A stretch of DNA of 64,000 nucleotides from Actinomadura hallensis (GCF_006716765.1 NZ_VFPO01000001.1:620001-684000), one strand, 5' to 3'. Counted from the first letter of the stretch, positions 16,615-25,740 are shown. The notes: a model not told the origin generated them from the letters alone. Program-made: numbers and translations.

Positions 16615-18048
16615 ATGTCAATTTCGGAACATGTTCGAAAAGAGGGCGCCGACGCCTCCGGCGTCCGTCCGGGCCGCACGCTCGCCGCGGTGGCCGTCGT
16701 CCAGTTCATGGTCTCGCTGGACCTCTCGGTCGTGAACGTCGGGCTCCCGCGGATCGCGGCCGCGCTCGGCTTCACGGAGGTCGGCCTGACCTGGGTGATC
16801 CACGCCTACGCGCTCACCTTCGGCGGGCTCCTCCTCCTCGGCGGGAAGGCCGCCGACCGGTACGGGCGCAAACGCGTCCTCCTGTTCGGGCTCGGACTGT
16901 TCGGGCTCGCCTCCCTCCTCGGGGGCTTCGCCCAGACGCCCGGACAGCTCGTCGCGGCGCGGGCCGCGCAGGGCGTCGGGGCGGCGGCGCTGGCCCCGGC
17001 CGCGCTGGCGCTGCTGACCACGGCCTTCCCCGGAGGCCGGGCCCGCGTCCGGGCCTTCGGGGTGTGGAGCGCGATGAACGCCGCGGGCGGGGCCCTCGGG
17101 GTCCTGATCGGCGGGCTGCTCACCGAGTACGCCGGCTGGCGCTGGGTGATGTTCGTGAACGTGCCGATGGCCGCCGCCGCGCTGCTCCTCGCCCTGCGGG
17201 GCGTCCCCGCGGGCCCGCCGCCCGCCCGCGCCGGCCGCCCGGACGCGGCCGGGGCCGTCCTCGCCACCGCGGGCATGACCCTGCTCGTGCTCGGCGTCGT
17301 GCGCACCGAGCAGTACGCGTGGACGTCCCCGGTCACGCTCGTGACGCTGGCGGCGGCCGCGGTGCTGCTCGCCGCGTTCGTCCAGGTCGAGCGGACCACG
17401 ACGCGCGAGCCGCTCGTCCGGCTCGGCCTGTTCGCGAACCGGTCCGTCGCGGGCGCGAACGCCTACAACCTCATGGTCGGCGCGGCCATGGCCTCGGCCT
17501 TCTACTTCATGTCCCTCTACCTCCAGCGGGTGCTCGGCATCGGGCCGGCCCCGGCGGGCGTCATGTTCCTGCCGTTCGCGCTCGCGGTGGTCGCGGGCTC
17601 CGTCCTCGCCGTCAGGCTCGGCCACCGGCATGCTCCCCGGACCCTGCTGGTGGCGGGCGGGCTGCTCACCGCGACCGGGTTCGCGTGGTTCGGGCTCATC
17701 AGCCCGGACGGCGGGTTCGCCGCCGACGTGCTCGGGCCCTCGATCGTCGCGGGCGCCGGCTTCGGGCTCTGCCTCGGCCCGGTCGTGTCCACCGCCACCG
17801 CGGGCGTCGCGTCCCACGAGACCGGGGTCGCCTCGGGCCTGCTCAACAGCTCGCGCCAGATCGGGGCCTCGCTCGGGCTCGCCGCCCTGGGAACCGCGGC
17901 CCACCACCGCACGGGAGCGCACGCCACGCCCGAGACGCTCAACGACGGCTACGCGTTCGGCCTCGTCCTCTGTGCGACCCTGCTGCTCGCCGCCGTGCTC
18001 ATCGCCCTGACCGTCCTGCCGAGGCGGAACGGCCCTCCGGCCGGGTGA
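16615..18048 (+). CDS. MFS multidrug exporter, DHA2 (14-helix) type
   Basis: A 477-residue drug/proton antiporter of the inner membrane. The family features are the first helix FMVSLDLSVVNVGLPRI, motif A GGKAADRYGRKR and motif C-like GGALGVLIGGLL, with 14 hydrophobic segments. The ATG at 16615 has a GAAGGTG site 8 bases upstream. The first codons (SISEHVRK) are the translation of the embedded operator, so the N-terminus is dictated by regulatory DNA. Expression is probably tied to the ABC pair through the TetR at 12796. Confidence 0.9.
   Translation: MSISEHVRKEGADASGVRPGRTLAAVAVVQFMVSLDLSVVNVGLPRIAAALGFTEVGLTWVIHAYALTFGGLLLLGGKAADRYGRKRVLLFGLGLFGLASLLGGFAQTPGQLVAARAAQGVGAAALAPAALALLTTAFPGGRARVRAFGVWSAMNAAGGALGVLIGGLLTEYAGWRWVMFVNVPMAAAALLLALRGVPAGPPPARAGRPDAAGAVLATAGMTLLVLGVVRTEQYAWTSPVTLVTLAAAAVLLAAFVQVERTTTREPLVRLGLFANRSVAGANAYNLMVGAAMASAFYFMSLYLQRVLGIGPAPAGVMFLPFALAVVAGSVLAVRLGHRHAPRTLLVAGGLLTATGFAWFGLISPDGGFAADVLGPSIVAGAGFGLCLGPVVSTATAGVASHETGVASGLLNSSRQIGASLGLAALGTAAHHRTGAHATPETLNDGYAFGLVLCATLLLAAVLIALTVLPRRNGPPAG
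16622..16640. promoter_or_regulatory. TetR operator inside the start of the MFS gene
   Basis: TTTCGGAACATGTTCGAAA starts 7 bases after the first base of the MFS ATG at 16615. Its core GAACATGTTC is a perfect palindrome and matches the site at 12908-12927. Bound repressor here would sit on the first codons of the gene. Confidence 0.75.
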
Positions 18049-18084
18049 CGGCGCGCCGGGGCGAGTGCGTCCGGGGCGGGCGCG

Positions 18085-19410
18085 TCAGGTGAGGAGGTTC
18101 TTGTGGATGCGGCCGTCCTTGATGATGACCTTCAGGTTGGCGTCGGGGTCGGCCAGCGGGCGCAGGTCGCGGGTGAGATCACCGTCCACCAGGAGCATGT
18201 CCGCCCAGGCTCCCTCGGCGATGACCCCCAGGTGGGCCAGGTGCGGCTTGTTCCCGAACGCGGCCTCGTCGGCGGGGGTGGGGAGCTGGTACGGGTCGCG
18301 GGGGCCGGACATGCGGAACAGCGCCGCGTTGCCGGACGTCGCGATCTTCAGGGCGGCCACGGGGCCGCCCGCCAGCCCCGCCATGCGGGTGAGCATCTCG
18401 CTCTGCCGGGCGCTGTGGGCGGGATCGAGCATCAGGTCGGTGCCGAAGGCGAGCCGGACGCCGTGCTCCAGGGCCATGCCGAAGGCGCGCTCGACCCCCG
18501 CGCAGACCCGCCGGTTCTTCTCCGCCGACGCCGGGTCCGGATAGCGGTGGTCGCTCTCGGCGAACGGCTGGAGGCACCAGAAGACGCCGTGGTCCGCCAT
18601 GAACCTGACGTCGTCCTCCCCGGCGAGCTGCCCGTGCTCGATCACCCGGACGCCCGCCTCGACGGCCCGCCGGATCCCGGCGCCGGTGTAGACGTGCACC
18701 GCCACGTAGGTGCCCCAGTCGGCGGCGGCCCGGACCCCGGCTCGCAGCTCGTCGGGGGTGTACTGCAGGACGTCCAGGTGGTCGTAGGCGGACGCGACGC
18801 CGCCGCCCGCCATCATCTTGATCTGGGACGCGCCCTTCCTGAGCTGCTCCCGCACGCCCGCCAGCACCTGCGCGGGGCCGTCGGCGACCCGCATCAGCCC
18901 GAGCCGCTCCGCGCGCGTGGCGGTCCCGCCCAGCGCGGTCGGCACGTCGTAGACCATGCCGAAGTCGCCGTGCCCGGCGGTCTGCGACAGGCCCGCGTGG
19001 CTGGGGTAGATCCGGGGGCCCGGCAGCGCCCCCGCGTCGATCATCCGCTTGAGGTCGCCGGTGTCCCCGGCCATGTCGCGGACGGTCGTGAACCCGCGCA
19101 TCAGCATCGCCCGCGCCTCGGCCGCCCCCTTCAGGTAGCCGAGCCCCGCGCCGCCCAGCATGAGCTCGGCCTGGGTGGCCCCGGCGAGGATGAGGTGGAC
19201 GTGGGCGTCGGTGAGCCCGGGGATCAGCGTCATGCCGCGCCCGTCGACGACCGTCGCGCCCTCGCCCGCCGGGGGCGGCTCGCCGTCCCCCACCGCCTTG
19301 ATCTTCGTGCCCTCGGTCACCACGTGGCCGGGACGCGGCCGGTCGCCGATCCCGTCGAGGACGCGCACGTCGCGGAGCACGACCGGCCCGGCGGCAACCC
19401 GTTCGCTCAC
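18085..19410 (-). CDS. Amidohydrolase, imidazolonepropionase/prolidase-like
   Basis: A 441-residue metal-dependent hydrolase. The binuclear site is visible: DAHVHL near residue 76, the carboxylated-lysine position in SQIKMMAGGG, metal histidines in AVHVYT and VIEHGQ, and the catalytic Asp in FGTDLM. These enzymes cleave amide or dipeptide bonds. It is a single gene, convergent with the MFS gene and divergent from the XRE gene at 19626. The GTG at 19410 was chosen; a TTG at 19458 would add 16 residues and has no ribosome binding site. Confidence 0.9.
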   Translation of the reverse strand: MSERVAAGPVVLRDVRVLDGIGDRPRPGHVVTEGTKIKAVGDGEPPPAGEGATVVDGRGMTLIPGLTDAHVHLILAGATQAELMLGGAGLGYLKGAAEARAMLMRGFTTVRDMAGDTGDLKRMIDAGALPGPRIYPSHAGLSQTAGHGDFGMVYDVPTALGGTATRAERLGLMRVADGPAQVLAGVREQLRKGASQIKMMAGGGVASAYDHLDVLQYTPDELRAGVRAAADWGTYVAVHVYTGAGIRRAVEAGVRVIEHGQLAGEDDVRFMADHGVFWCLQPFAESDHRYPDPASAEKNRRVCAGVERAFGMALEHGVRLAFGTDLMLDPAHSARQSEMLTRMAGLAGGPVAALKIATSGNAALFRMSGPRDPYQLPTPADEAAFGNKPHLAHLGVIAEGAWADMLLVDGDLTRDLRPLADPDANLKVIIKDGRIHKNLLT

Positions 19411-19625
19411 GACCGTCTGCCTGCCCGCCGGGCGGCGGCCGAAGGCGGCCCGGACCAAGGATTTGCGAAGGTTTACCGCCTTCCTGAAACGGACCCGCCG
19501 CGACCGGATGGCCGGTATGTCCGTGTTCGCGACTCGGGGACGGGACGGGGCCGCCGCCGCTAGAGTGGGCGGCGGCGTGGCCGGTGGGCGCCCGAGAGGC
19601 GCAGGATCCTGGCGGAGGCGTGGCC

Positions 19626-20357
19626 ATGGTTGACGACCTGTCGTTCGCGGCGGTCCTGGACGACCTGTGCCGCCGTCCGCCCGGCCGCCGCCGCCCGTTC
19701 TCCAACGTCGAGCTGGCGCGGGCGGTCAACGACCTCGGCGGCGACATCACCGACGGCTACATCTCGCTCCTGCGCAAGGGGCACCGCGACAACCCGACCC
19801 TGCAGACGATCCAGGACCTCGCCGCCGCCCTCGGCGTGTGCCCCGCCGCGTTCGTCGGCGGGCGCCGGGAGCGGGACGGCGACGAGTGCCCCCGCCGCAC
19901 GTTCTCCGCCAGGCTGCGGCACCTGTTCGAGGCGATCTACCCGCCGGAGCAGGGCCCCTTCACGCCCGAGGACGTCGCCGCCGCGATCAGCACGGACGGC
20001 CGGTACGGATCGATCTCCGCCAGCCACATCAGGGAGCTGCTGAACCCCGAGACGCGGCCCAACCCGAGGCTCAAGCACATGCTGGCGCTGGCCGGTCACT
20101 TCGGCCTCACCGGCGAGGACGGCGCACCGCAGGCCGCCTACTTCCTGGACGACCGGCTCGCCGCCGCCATCGACGCCGAACTGGCCGACCTGAAGAAGCT
20201 GCGCGACGCGGGGGTGGTGGAGTTCGCCGCCCGGGTCGTCGAGCACGCCTCCACGTGGAGCCCCGAGCTGCGCAGGCAGGCCGTCGAGGCGATCACGAAG
20301 GCGGTCGAGTCGGGGGAGACCCGGTGGGTGTTCCCGTTGGGCGGGAGTGACCGATGA
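19626..20357 (+). CDS. XRE-family regulator
   Basis: A 243-residue protein whose N-terminal helix-turn-helix (FSNVELARAVNDLGGDITDG then YISLLRKGHRDNPTLQTIQD) resembles the SinR/BldD-like regulators of actinobacteria. A second helical section (PFTPEDVAAAISTDGRYGSI) looks like a repeat of the same fold, so the protein may hold two DNA-binding units. A GGAGG site precedes ATG 19626. It overlaps or lies just before an ImmA/IrrE-type peptidase gene, a recurring pair in which the peptidase can cleave the regulator. Confidence 0.87.
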   Translation: MVDDLSFAAVLDDLCRRPPGRRRPFSNVELARAVNDLGGDITDGYISLLRKGHRDNPTLQTIQDLAAALGVCPAAFVGGRRERDGDECPRRTFSARLRHLFEAIYPPEQGPFTPEDVAAAISTDGRYGSISASHIRELLNPETRPNPRLKHMLALAGHFGLTGEDGAPQAAYFLDDRLAAAIDAELADLKKLRDAGVVEFAARVVEHASTWSPELRRQAVEAITKAVESGETRWVFPLGGSDR

Positions 20358-20394
20358 CGAGTCCGGCGCGTGCCACGAGCGGAGGCGGATCGCC

Positions 20395-20967
20395 ATGGGC
20401 CGCATGACCAGGCGGGAGCGCGGCGAGCTCTGCGACGCGGTGATGGAGCGCTTCCGGGCGGCGCCGTCCGCGCGCGTCCCCGGCACCCACCGCGACCTGT
20501 GCCGCCGCACCGGCGAGGTGATGAGCGAGCTGCTGGGCGCGCGGGTCGAGCTGAGGTTCGTCGCGCTGCGCGACGCGCCGTTCAGCGGCGCGACCGTGCG
20601 GCTGGCCGACGGCGGGTACGTGGTGTTCTGCGCCCGGTCGCGGTCCTGGTACCACCGGCTCGGCATCCTGCTGCACGAGCTGGCGCACGTGGTGCTGGAC
20701 CACCGGCTCGACCCGGCGTCCGACGGCGGCGGGCTCCGCCGGTTCGCGCCCCACCTGCCGGAGCGGGCGGCGCGCATCGTCGCGGGACGCAGCGACCACA
20801 CGGTGGAGGAGGAGCGCGAGGCCGAGGAGCTGGCCGACCTGCTGCTGGAGCGGCTGACCGGGTGGGACGACGCGGCGGCGGAGCTGCCGCCGGCCGAGGC
20901 CGCCCCGCAGGTGCGGCGCATCGCCGAGGGGCTGGTCCACTACCCGGCGAAGGACGCCCGCCGTTGA
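20395..20967 (+). CDS. ImmA/IrrE-family metallopeptidase
   Basis: A 190-residue zinc peptidase with the HExxH site HELAH at residues 94-98 (LLHELAHVVLDH) and an acidic helix EREAEELAD that supplies the third ligand. Family members cleave XRE repressors (ImmA of ICEBs1, IrrE of Deinococcus). Its partner is probably the XRE protein encoded just upstream. The ATG at 20395 has a GGAGG site 9 bases away; an in-frame GTG at 20347 would overlap the XRE stop and is possible. Confidence 0.85.
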   Translation: MGRMTRRERGELCDAVMERFRAAPSARVPGTHRDLCRRTGEVMSELLGARVELRFVALRDAPFSGATVRLADGGYVVFCARSRSWYHRLGILLHELAHVVLDHRLDPASDGGGLRRFAPHLPERAARIVAGRSDHTVEEEREAEELADLLLERLTGWDDAAAELPPAEAAPQVRRIAEGLVHYPAKDARR

Positions 20968-21122
20968 GCCGCCCGCCGTCGGAACGTGCGTGGTTGAGCC
21001 GTCAACTTCATACTCCGCTGGGATGAGCACCGGAATTATCCGCATATGAGTTGAAGTCGTCCGCGGGCGCTGGTTACGCTGCCGCAAGGTGCGCTAATGC
21101 CGTCACGAGAGGGCGACCCCGC

Positions 21123-21176
21123 ATGCTGATTGAGTTCGACCAGGCTCGGTGGCATCGCCCGGGGCCGTCGCCTTGA
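21123..21176 (+). CDS. Possible 17-codon leader peptide before the DUF574 gene
   Basis: ATG 21123 follows GAGAGGG and encodes MLIEFDQARWHRPGPSP, ending at a TGA that overlaps an in-frame TTG (21173) of the methyltransferase gene. It also spans that gene's annotated GTG at 21149. It may be a translated leader or chance. Confidence 0.25.
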   Translation: MLIEFDQARWHRPGPSP

Positions 21177-21988
21177 TCCCCCACCCGGCCGGGACGATCC
21201 GGCAGAAGACGGACGGCTACGCCCCCAACGTCGCGCGGATGCACAACTACCTCCTCGACGGCAAGGACCACTTCGCGGCGGACCGGTCGGCGGTCGAGGA
21301 GCTTCTCCAGCACGCCCCCGAGCTGTACACGCTCGTCCGGGCCGAGCGGCTCTTCCTGATGCGGGGCGTGCACTGGCTGGCCGGGAAGATGAACATCGAC
21401 CAGTTCATCGACCTGGGCTGCGGCCTGCCGATCGGGCGGCCGCTCCACGAGCGCGCGGCCGGGGCCGGGGCCCGTCCCCGCGTGGTCCATGTCGACAACG
21501 ACCCCGTCGTGGTGGCGCACGGGCGGGCGCTGGTGGACGACGGCCGGAACGCCGTCACCGTCGCCGGCGACGTCCGCGACCCGGAGGACCTGCTCAGGGA
21601 GGTGTGCCTGACCGGCCTCATCGACCTCGGCCGCCCGGTCGCCGTGCTCTGCAGCGCCCTGCTGCACCACCTTCACGACGGCGAGGGGCCCTGGGAGATC
21701 GTGGAGGCGTTGCGCGGCGCGATGGCCCCGGGCAGCGCGCTGCTCGTCAGCCACCTGTGCGGCGACCACGCCGCCCCGCGGGTCGTCGACGTGCTCGAAC
21801 AGGTGTACACGGGCGCCAGCGCGCCGCTGACCCTGCGGAGCCGCGACCAGATCACCCGCCTGTTCGACGGGTTCGCGCTGGCGCCGCCCGGTGTGCTGGA
21901 CGTCGCGCACTGGCCGGGCGCCCGCCCGCCGTCGCGGCGCGGCGCGATCGTCGCCTACGGCGGCATCGCGCACCTCCCGGCGGCCTGA
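21149..21988 (+). CDS. SAM-dependent methyltransferase, DUF574 family
   Basis: A 279-residue protein with the DUF574 signature PNVARMHNYLLDGKDHFAAD and the SAM-binding section FIDLGCGLP, followed by VHVDNDPVVVAHGRAL. These proteins are numerous in actinomycetes and their substrates are unknown. The GTG at 21149 is used; a TTG at 21173 is coupled to a short leader frame and would remove eight residues. The 180-base upstream region has CAACTTCATA and TATGAGTTGAAG as a loose inverted repeat. Confidence 0.87.
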   Translation: MASPGAVALIPHPAGTIRQKTDGYAPNVARMHNYLLDGKDHFAADRSAVEELLQHAPELYTLVRAERLFLMRGVHWLAGKMNIDQFIDLGCGLPIGRPLHERAAGAGARPRVVHVDNDPVVVAHGRALVDDGRNAVTVAGDVRDPEDLLREVCLTGLIDLGRPVAVLCSALLHHLHDGEGPWEIVEALRGAMAPGSALLVSHLCGDHAAPRVVDVLEQVYTGASAPLTLRSRDQITRLFDGFALAPPGVLDVAHWPGARPPSRRGAIVAYGGIAHLPAA

Positions 21989-22068
21989 CGCCCGCCCCGC
22001 ACTTCCGGGGAGGCCCGGCCGTTCAGAAGCCGGGCCGTTCGGAAGCTCGGCCGTAGAAGCTCGGCCGT

Positions 22069-24132
22069 TCAGGGGCTCGCGGTGAACGCGCGGCGCAGCG
22101 CCGCCTTGTCGACCTTGCCCGTGGGCAGCAGCGGCAGCCCCTCGACGATCTCGACGTGCTTGGGGACCTTGTGCCCGGCCAGCCGGTCGCGGCAGTGGCG
22201 GACCAGCTCCTCCGCGCCCGCACCGGAGCCCGGGCGGGGCACCACGAACGCGGCGCCGACCTCGTGGAACACCGGATCGGGGACGGCGACCACGGCCGCC
22301 GCGGCGACGCCCGGATGCGCCTCCAGGGCCATCTCGATCTCGCGCGGGTAGACGGCGTAGCCGCCCGACTTGAACATCTCCTTCAGCCGCCCGACCAGCA
22401 TGATCGTGCCGTCCGGGCGCTCGACCCCCACGTCCCCGGTGCGCAGGAACCCGTCCTCGGTGAACGCCTCGGCGGTCGCCTCCGGCAGCCCCAGGTACCC
22501 GCTCATCAGGCACGGGTTCCGCACCTGGATCTCGCCGGGCGCGCCGGGGGCCGCGGGCTCGCCGTCCTCGCCGACGATCCGCAGCTCCAGCCGGGGGTCG
22601 GGGCGTCCGACCGTGGTGGCGAGCGTCTCCTCGTCGGCGTCCGGCTCGTTGTAGGCCACCGAGACGCAGCTCTCGGTCAGCCCGTACACGGAGATGAGGC
22701 GGGCGCCGGTCGCCCGCAGCGGCGCCACCAGCTCGCGCGGCAGCGGAGCGCCGCCCCAGGCGATGTACTCCAGCGACGACAGGTCCGCCTCGGCGGCCTC
22801 GGGACGCGCCATGACCAGCTGGAACATCGTGGGAATCTGGCCCCACAGCGTGACCTTCGCGCGTTCGATGACCCCGGGGATCGCGGCCGGGTCGAAGTCC
22901 TCCATGAAGCACACGGCGCCGCCCATGGCCAGCGGGACCGACACCACGTCCATCAGCCCGGCCACATGGCCGACCGGCAGGTTCGCCAGGGACACCGACG
23001 GCGAGTGGTACACCCGCGTCGCCTGAAGGCGGCACCCCTCGGCGAGCGCGCGGTGGCTGATGAGGGCGCCCTTGGGGCGCCCGGTCGTCCCGGACGTGTA
23101 GATGATCAGCCCGGGATCGTCGTCGCTCCCCGCGCCGCCCGGCGGCTCCTCAAGGGGCGAGGCGTCGGCACGGGCGAGGAACTCCTCGAACGGCACGGCG
23201 CCGGGGAAGGAGCCGGTCAGCGCCACCGTCTCCCGCACCGAGCCCGCCGCCTCGCGGAGCGCCGCCATGTCCTCCGCGTACGAGCGGCCGGCGTGCTCGG
23301 CGAGCGAGACGAGGAGCACCGGCTCGCTGTCGGTCACCACGTGCAGCAGCTCGTCGCGCGTGTACCGGGGGTTCAGGCCCACCCACACCGCGCCGATCCG
23401 GGACAGGGCGAGGAACACGGTCAGGAACTCGGGGCGCGGCGTGGTCAGCACGGCCACCCGGTCGCCGGCCCGCACCCCCGAGGCGCGCAGTGCGGCGGCG
23501 CAGCGGGCGACGTCGTCCGCGGCCCGCCGGTAGGTGCGCGGGGCGCGTCCGGTGCCGTCCAGCTCGTCCAGCGGGGCGTCCGGGGTCCGGGACGCCCAGT
23601 GGTCGAGGAAGCCCCACACCCGTCCCACGCGCGGCACGACGTGCTCGCCGGGCGTCTCGGGCATGGCGGGCTCCTCCTTCTCGGGCGTGACGAACATCGA
23701 GATCCAGTCGGCGACCATCGCGGGGGTCTCGGCGCCCTCGACCTCCATGACGTTGCGGGTGAGGACGCGCACCCGTCCGGGCTCCTTCTCGCGGGCCTCG
23801 ACGAGCCGGGCGCGGAGCCGCACGCGCTCCCCGGCCAGGACCGGGCGCAGGAAGCGCACCTTGTCGACGCCGTAGTTGAGCCCATAGGCGCCCTCGAGGT
23901 CGAGGTCGAGTTCGCGTTTGTGGAAGGCGACGAGCATCGACAGCAGCAGGAACCCCGAGATGAGGCGGTCGCCGTAGGGGTCGCCGTTGGACGGCGGGGC
24001 GCCGAGGAAATCCTCGCGCAGGAACGACGCCTCGGCGAACGCCCGTTCGTCGCCGGCGTCGAGCCGCACCCAGTCGGAGCAGAACAGTTCCCTGCCGGTG
24101 AGCTCGTGAAGTTCACCGAGCGTGCGAACCAT
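22069..24132 (-). CDS. MaoC-like domain fused to acyl-CoA synthetase
   Basis: A 687-residue fusion. Residues 1-150 are a MaoC/hot-dog domain (GDPYGDRLISGFLLLSML). Its usual catalytic Asp and His appear to be missing: the common HG before the helix reads SG. Residues about 160-687 are an AMP-forming ligase with IIYTSGTTGRPKG near 345, YGLTE, YAVYPREIE and the catalytic lysine in PTGKVDK near 673. The two parts normally exist as separate proteins; here one frame runs through without a stop. It overlaps the amino acid permease gene by 20 bases. It probably activates an organic or fatty acid as its CoA ester, with the hot-dog part acting as a binding domain. Confidence 0.88.
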   Translation of the reverse strand: MVRTLGELHELTGRELFCSDWVRLDAGDERAFAEASFLREDFLGAPPSNGDPYGDRLISGFLLLSMLVAFHKRELDLDLEGAYGLNYGVDKVRFLRPVLAGERVRLRARLVEAREKEPGRVRVLTRNVMEVEGAETPAMVADWISMFVTPEKEEPAMPETPGEHVVPRVGRVWGFLDHWASRTPDAPLDELDGTGRAPRTYRRAADDVARCAAALRASGVRAGDRVAVLTTPRPEFLTVFLALSRIGAVWVGLNPRYTRDELLHVVTDSEPVLLVSLAEHAGRSYAEDMAALREAAGSVRETVALTGSFPGAVPFEEFLARADASPLEEPPGGAGSDDDPGLIIYTSGTTGRPKGALISHRALAEGCRLQATRVYHSPSVSLANLPVGHVAGLMDVVSVPLAMGGAVCFMEDFDPAAIPGVIERAKVTLWGQIPTMFQLVMARPEAAEADLSSLEYIAWGGAPLPRELVAPLRATGARLISVYGLTESCVSVAYNEPDADEETLATTVGRPDPRLELRIVGEDGEPAAPGAPGEIQVRNPCLMSGYLGLPEATAEAFTEDGFLRTGDVGVERPDGTIMLVGRLKEMFKSGGYAVYPREIEMALEAHPGVAAAAVVAVPDPVFHEVGAAFVVPRPGSGAGAEELVRHCRDRLAGHKVPKHVEIVEGLPLLPTGKVDKAALRRAFTASP

Positions 24133-25600
24133 CGGCGTCCCCCATCCGGGGCTGTGTTCCGGTGTCGGCGGGCGTCGCGGGCGGCGACGCACCGATCCTG
24201 GCATAACGGTCGGGGTCGGTGCCACGCAGCCGCAGCGCGTACAGCGCGGCGCCGACCGCGAGCAGGACCGCCAGGTACGGCAGGACGTTGATCGCCAGGG
24301 CGTCGCTGTGCGCGAGCGTGCCGAAGTTGGCCAGCAGCAGGACGGTCGCGGTGATCAGCCCGGCGCACCCGGCCAGCGGGAGGACGAGCGTGCGGACGGT
24401 CCGCGGGTCGCGGCGGCGCCGGAAGTAGACCACGCACGCCACCGCCGTCAGCATCTGCAGCAGCACGATGCCCAGCGTCGACAGGCCGCTCATGACGGTG
24501 ACGAGGTTGCGGTACGGGTCCAGCCCGGCGACCGCGAACGCGGCGATGACCACCAGCGTGAACCCGGACTGCGCGAGGCTCGCCGCGTACGGGGAGCGGT
24601 GCCGCGGGTGGACGCGGTCCAGCCGCCTGAAGGCCAGCCGGTCGCGTCCCAGCGAGTACAGGTAGCGGCCGGCGGCGTTGTGCGACGCGAGGAGCGAGGC
24701 GAACAGGCTCGTGATGACGAGGAGGCCGAACAGCGCCTCGGCGCTCGCGCCGAGGAGGTCGGCGGTCATGTTGAGCATCAGCTCGCCCTCCTGCGCGTCG
24801 GCGACCTCGCGGGCCCGGTCCGCGCCCAGCGCGCCGACCGTCAGCCAGCTCGTCGCCGTGTAGAAGAGCCCGATGACCAGCACCGCGGCGTAGGTGGCGC
24901 GCGGCACCGACCGTTCGGGGTCGCGGCTCTCCTCGGCGTAGATCGCGGCCGCCTCGTACCCGACGAACGAGCCGAAGGCGAACATGAACGCCACGCCCGG
25001 CGCGCCCGACAGCACCGTCGACGGCTCGAACGACGTGAACGCGAAGGCGTCGGTCCCCCGGTCGGCCAGGATCGCCAGGTCGACCGCGAAGAGCATCCCG
25101 ACCTCGCAGGTCAGCAGCACGGCCAGCACCTTGGCCGACAGGTCGACGGCGCGGTAGCCCAGCACGGCCATGATCGCGACGCCGGCGACGCTGAACGCCC
25201 ACCACGGGCCGGGCACGCCGCCCTCGATGGTCAGGAAGTAGCCGATGCCCCCGGCGAGCGCCGCGACCAGGCCGTTGTAGCCGATGAGCGCGAGCACCGC
25301 GCCCGCCGCGGCGGGAGGACGGCCCAGCCCGCGGGCGACGTAGGCGTAGAAGCCGCCGCCCCCGGTGATGGTCCGCGCCATCGCGGCGTACCCGGCCGAG
25401 AAGCACAGCAGGGTCAGGGTGGCGATCAGGTAGGCGCCGGGGACCCCGGCCCCGTTGCCCACCCCCATCGACAGGGGGAGGGTGCCCGCCATGGCCACGA
25501 GCGGCGCGGCGGCGGCGACGACCAGGAAGACGATCTTCGGGGTTCCCAGGGTCCGCCCGAGGCCGGCGGTCCCGGCGGGCTCGTCGGTTTCGGCTGCCAT
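24113..25600 (-). CDS. APC-superfamily amino acid permease
   Basis: A 495-residue inner-membrane transporter with about 12 helices and the first-helix pattern IVFLVVAAAAPLVAMAGTLP found in amino acid/polyamine/organocation transporters. FGSFVGYEAAAIYAEESRDP matches the substrate-site helix of the family. It is co-directional with the MaoC-ligase fusion and overlaps it, so the imported compound may be the acid that the ligase activates. The ATG at 25600 starts MAAETDE. The exact substrate is unknown. Confidence 0.9.
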   Translation of the reverse strand: MAAETDEPAGTAGLGRTLGTPKIVFLVVAAAAPLVAMAGTLPLSMGVGNGAGVPGAYLIATLTLLCFSAGYAAMARTITGGGGFYAYVARGLGRPPAAAGAVLALIGYNGLVAALAGGIGYFLTIEGGVPGPWWAFSVAGVAIMAVLGYRAVDLSAKVLAVLLTCEVGMLFAVDLAILADRGTDAFAFTSFEPSTVLSGAPGVAFMFAFGSFVGYEAAAIYAEESRDPERSVPRATYAAVLVIGLFYTATSWLTVGALGADRAREVADAQEGELMLNMTADLLGASAEALFGLLVITSLFASLLASHNAAGRYLYSLGRDRLAFRRLDRVHPRHRSPYAASLAQSGFTLVVIAAFAVAGLDPYRNLVTVMSGLSTLGIVLLQMLTAVACVVYFRRRRDPRTVRTLVLPLAGCAGLITATVLLLANFGTLAHSDALAINVLPYLAVLLAVGAALYALRLRGTDPDRYARIGASPPATPADTGTQPRMGDADGSHAR

Positions 25601-25702
25601 GCGCCCCCATTTCCGGCCCCGAGCCTCCAGTCCGCCCTTACATTTCCCACAACTCCGACAAACCGGCAAGGGGCTCGGCCGCGATGATCCAATTCGGCCG
25701 GA

Positions 25703-25740
25703 GGCGGCCGGGCGAGGCGGCCGGGCGAGGCGGCCGGGCG
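25703..25740. repeat. Tandem repeat, 13-bp unit, three copies
   Basis: GGCGGCCGGGCGA is repeated at 25703, 25716 and 25729, the last copy ending in G instead of A. It lies in the 235-bp divergent region between the permease and the DUF6545 gene, which otherwise shows only an AT-richer segment near 25640. Confidence 0.8.

Noticed and set aside
16615..16640. Shared SEHVRK peptide motif between the ABC leader and the MFS protein
   Set aside because: The identity comes from a conserved DNA operator; upstream of the ABC gene the sequence is non-coding.
24122..25687. Long plus-strand open frame opposite the amino acid permease
   Set aside because: Composition is Arg/Gly/Gln-rich without domain signals; it is the mirror of a high-GC coding frame on the minus strand.
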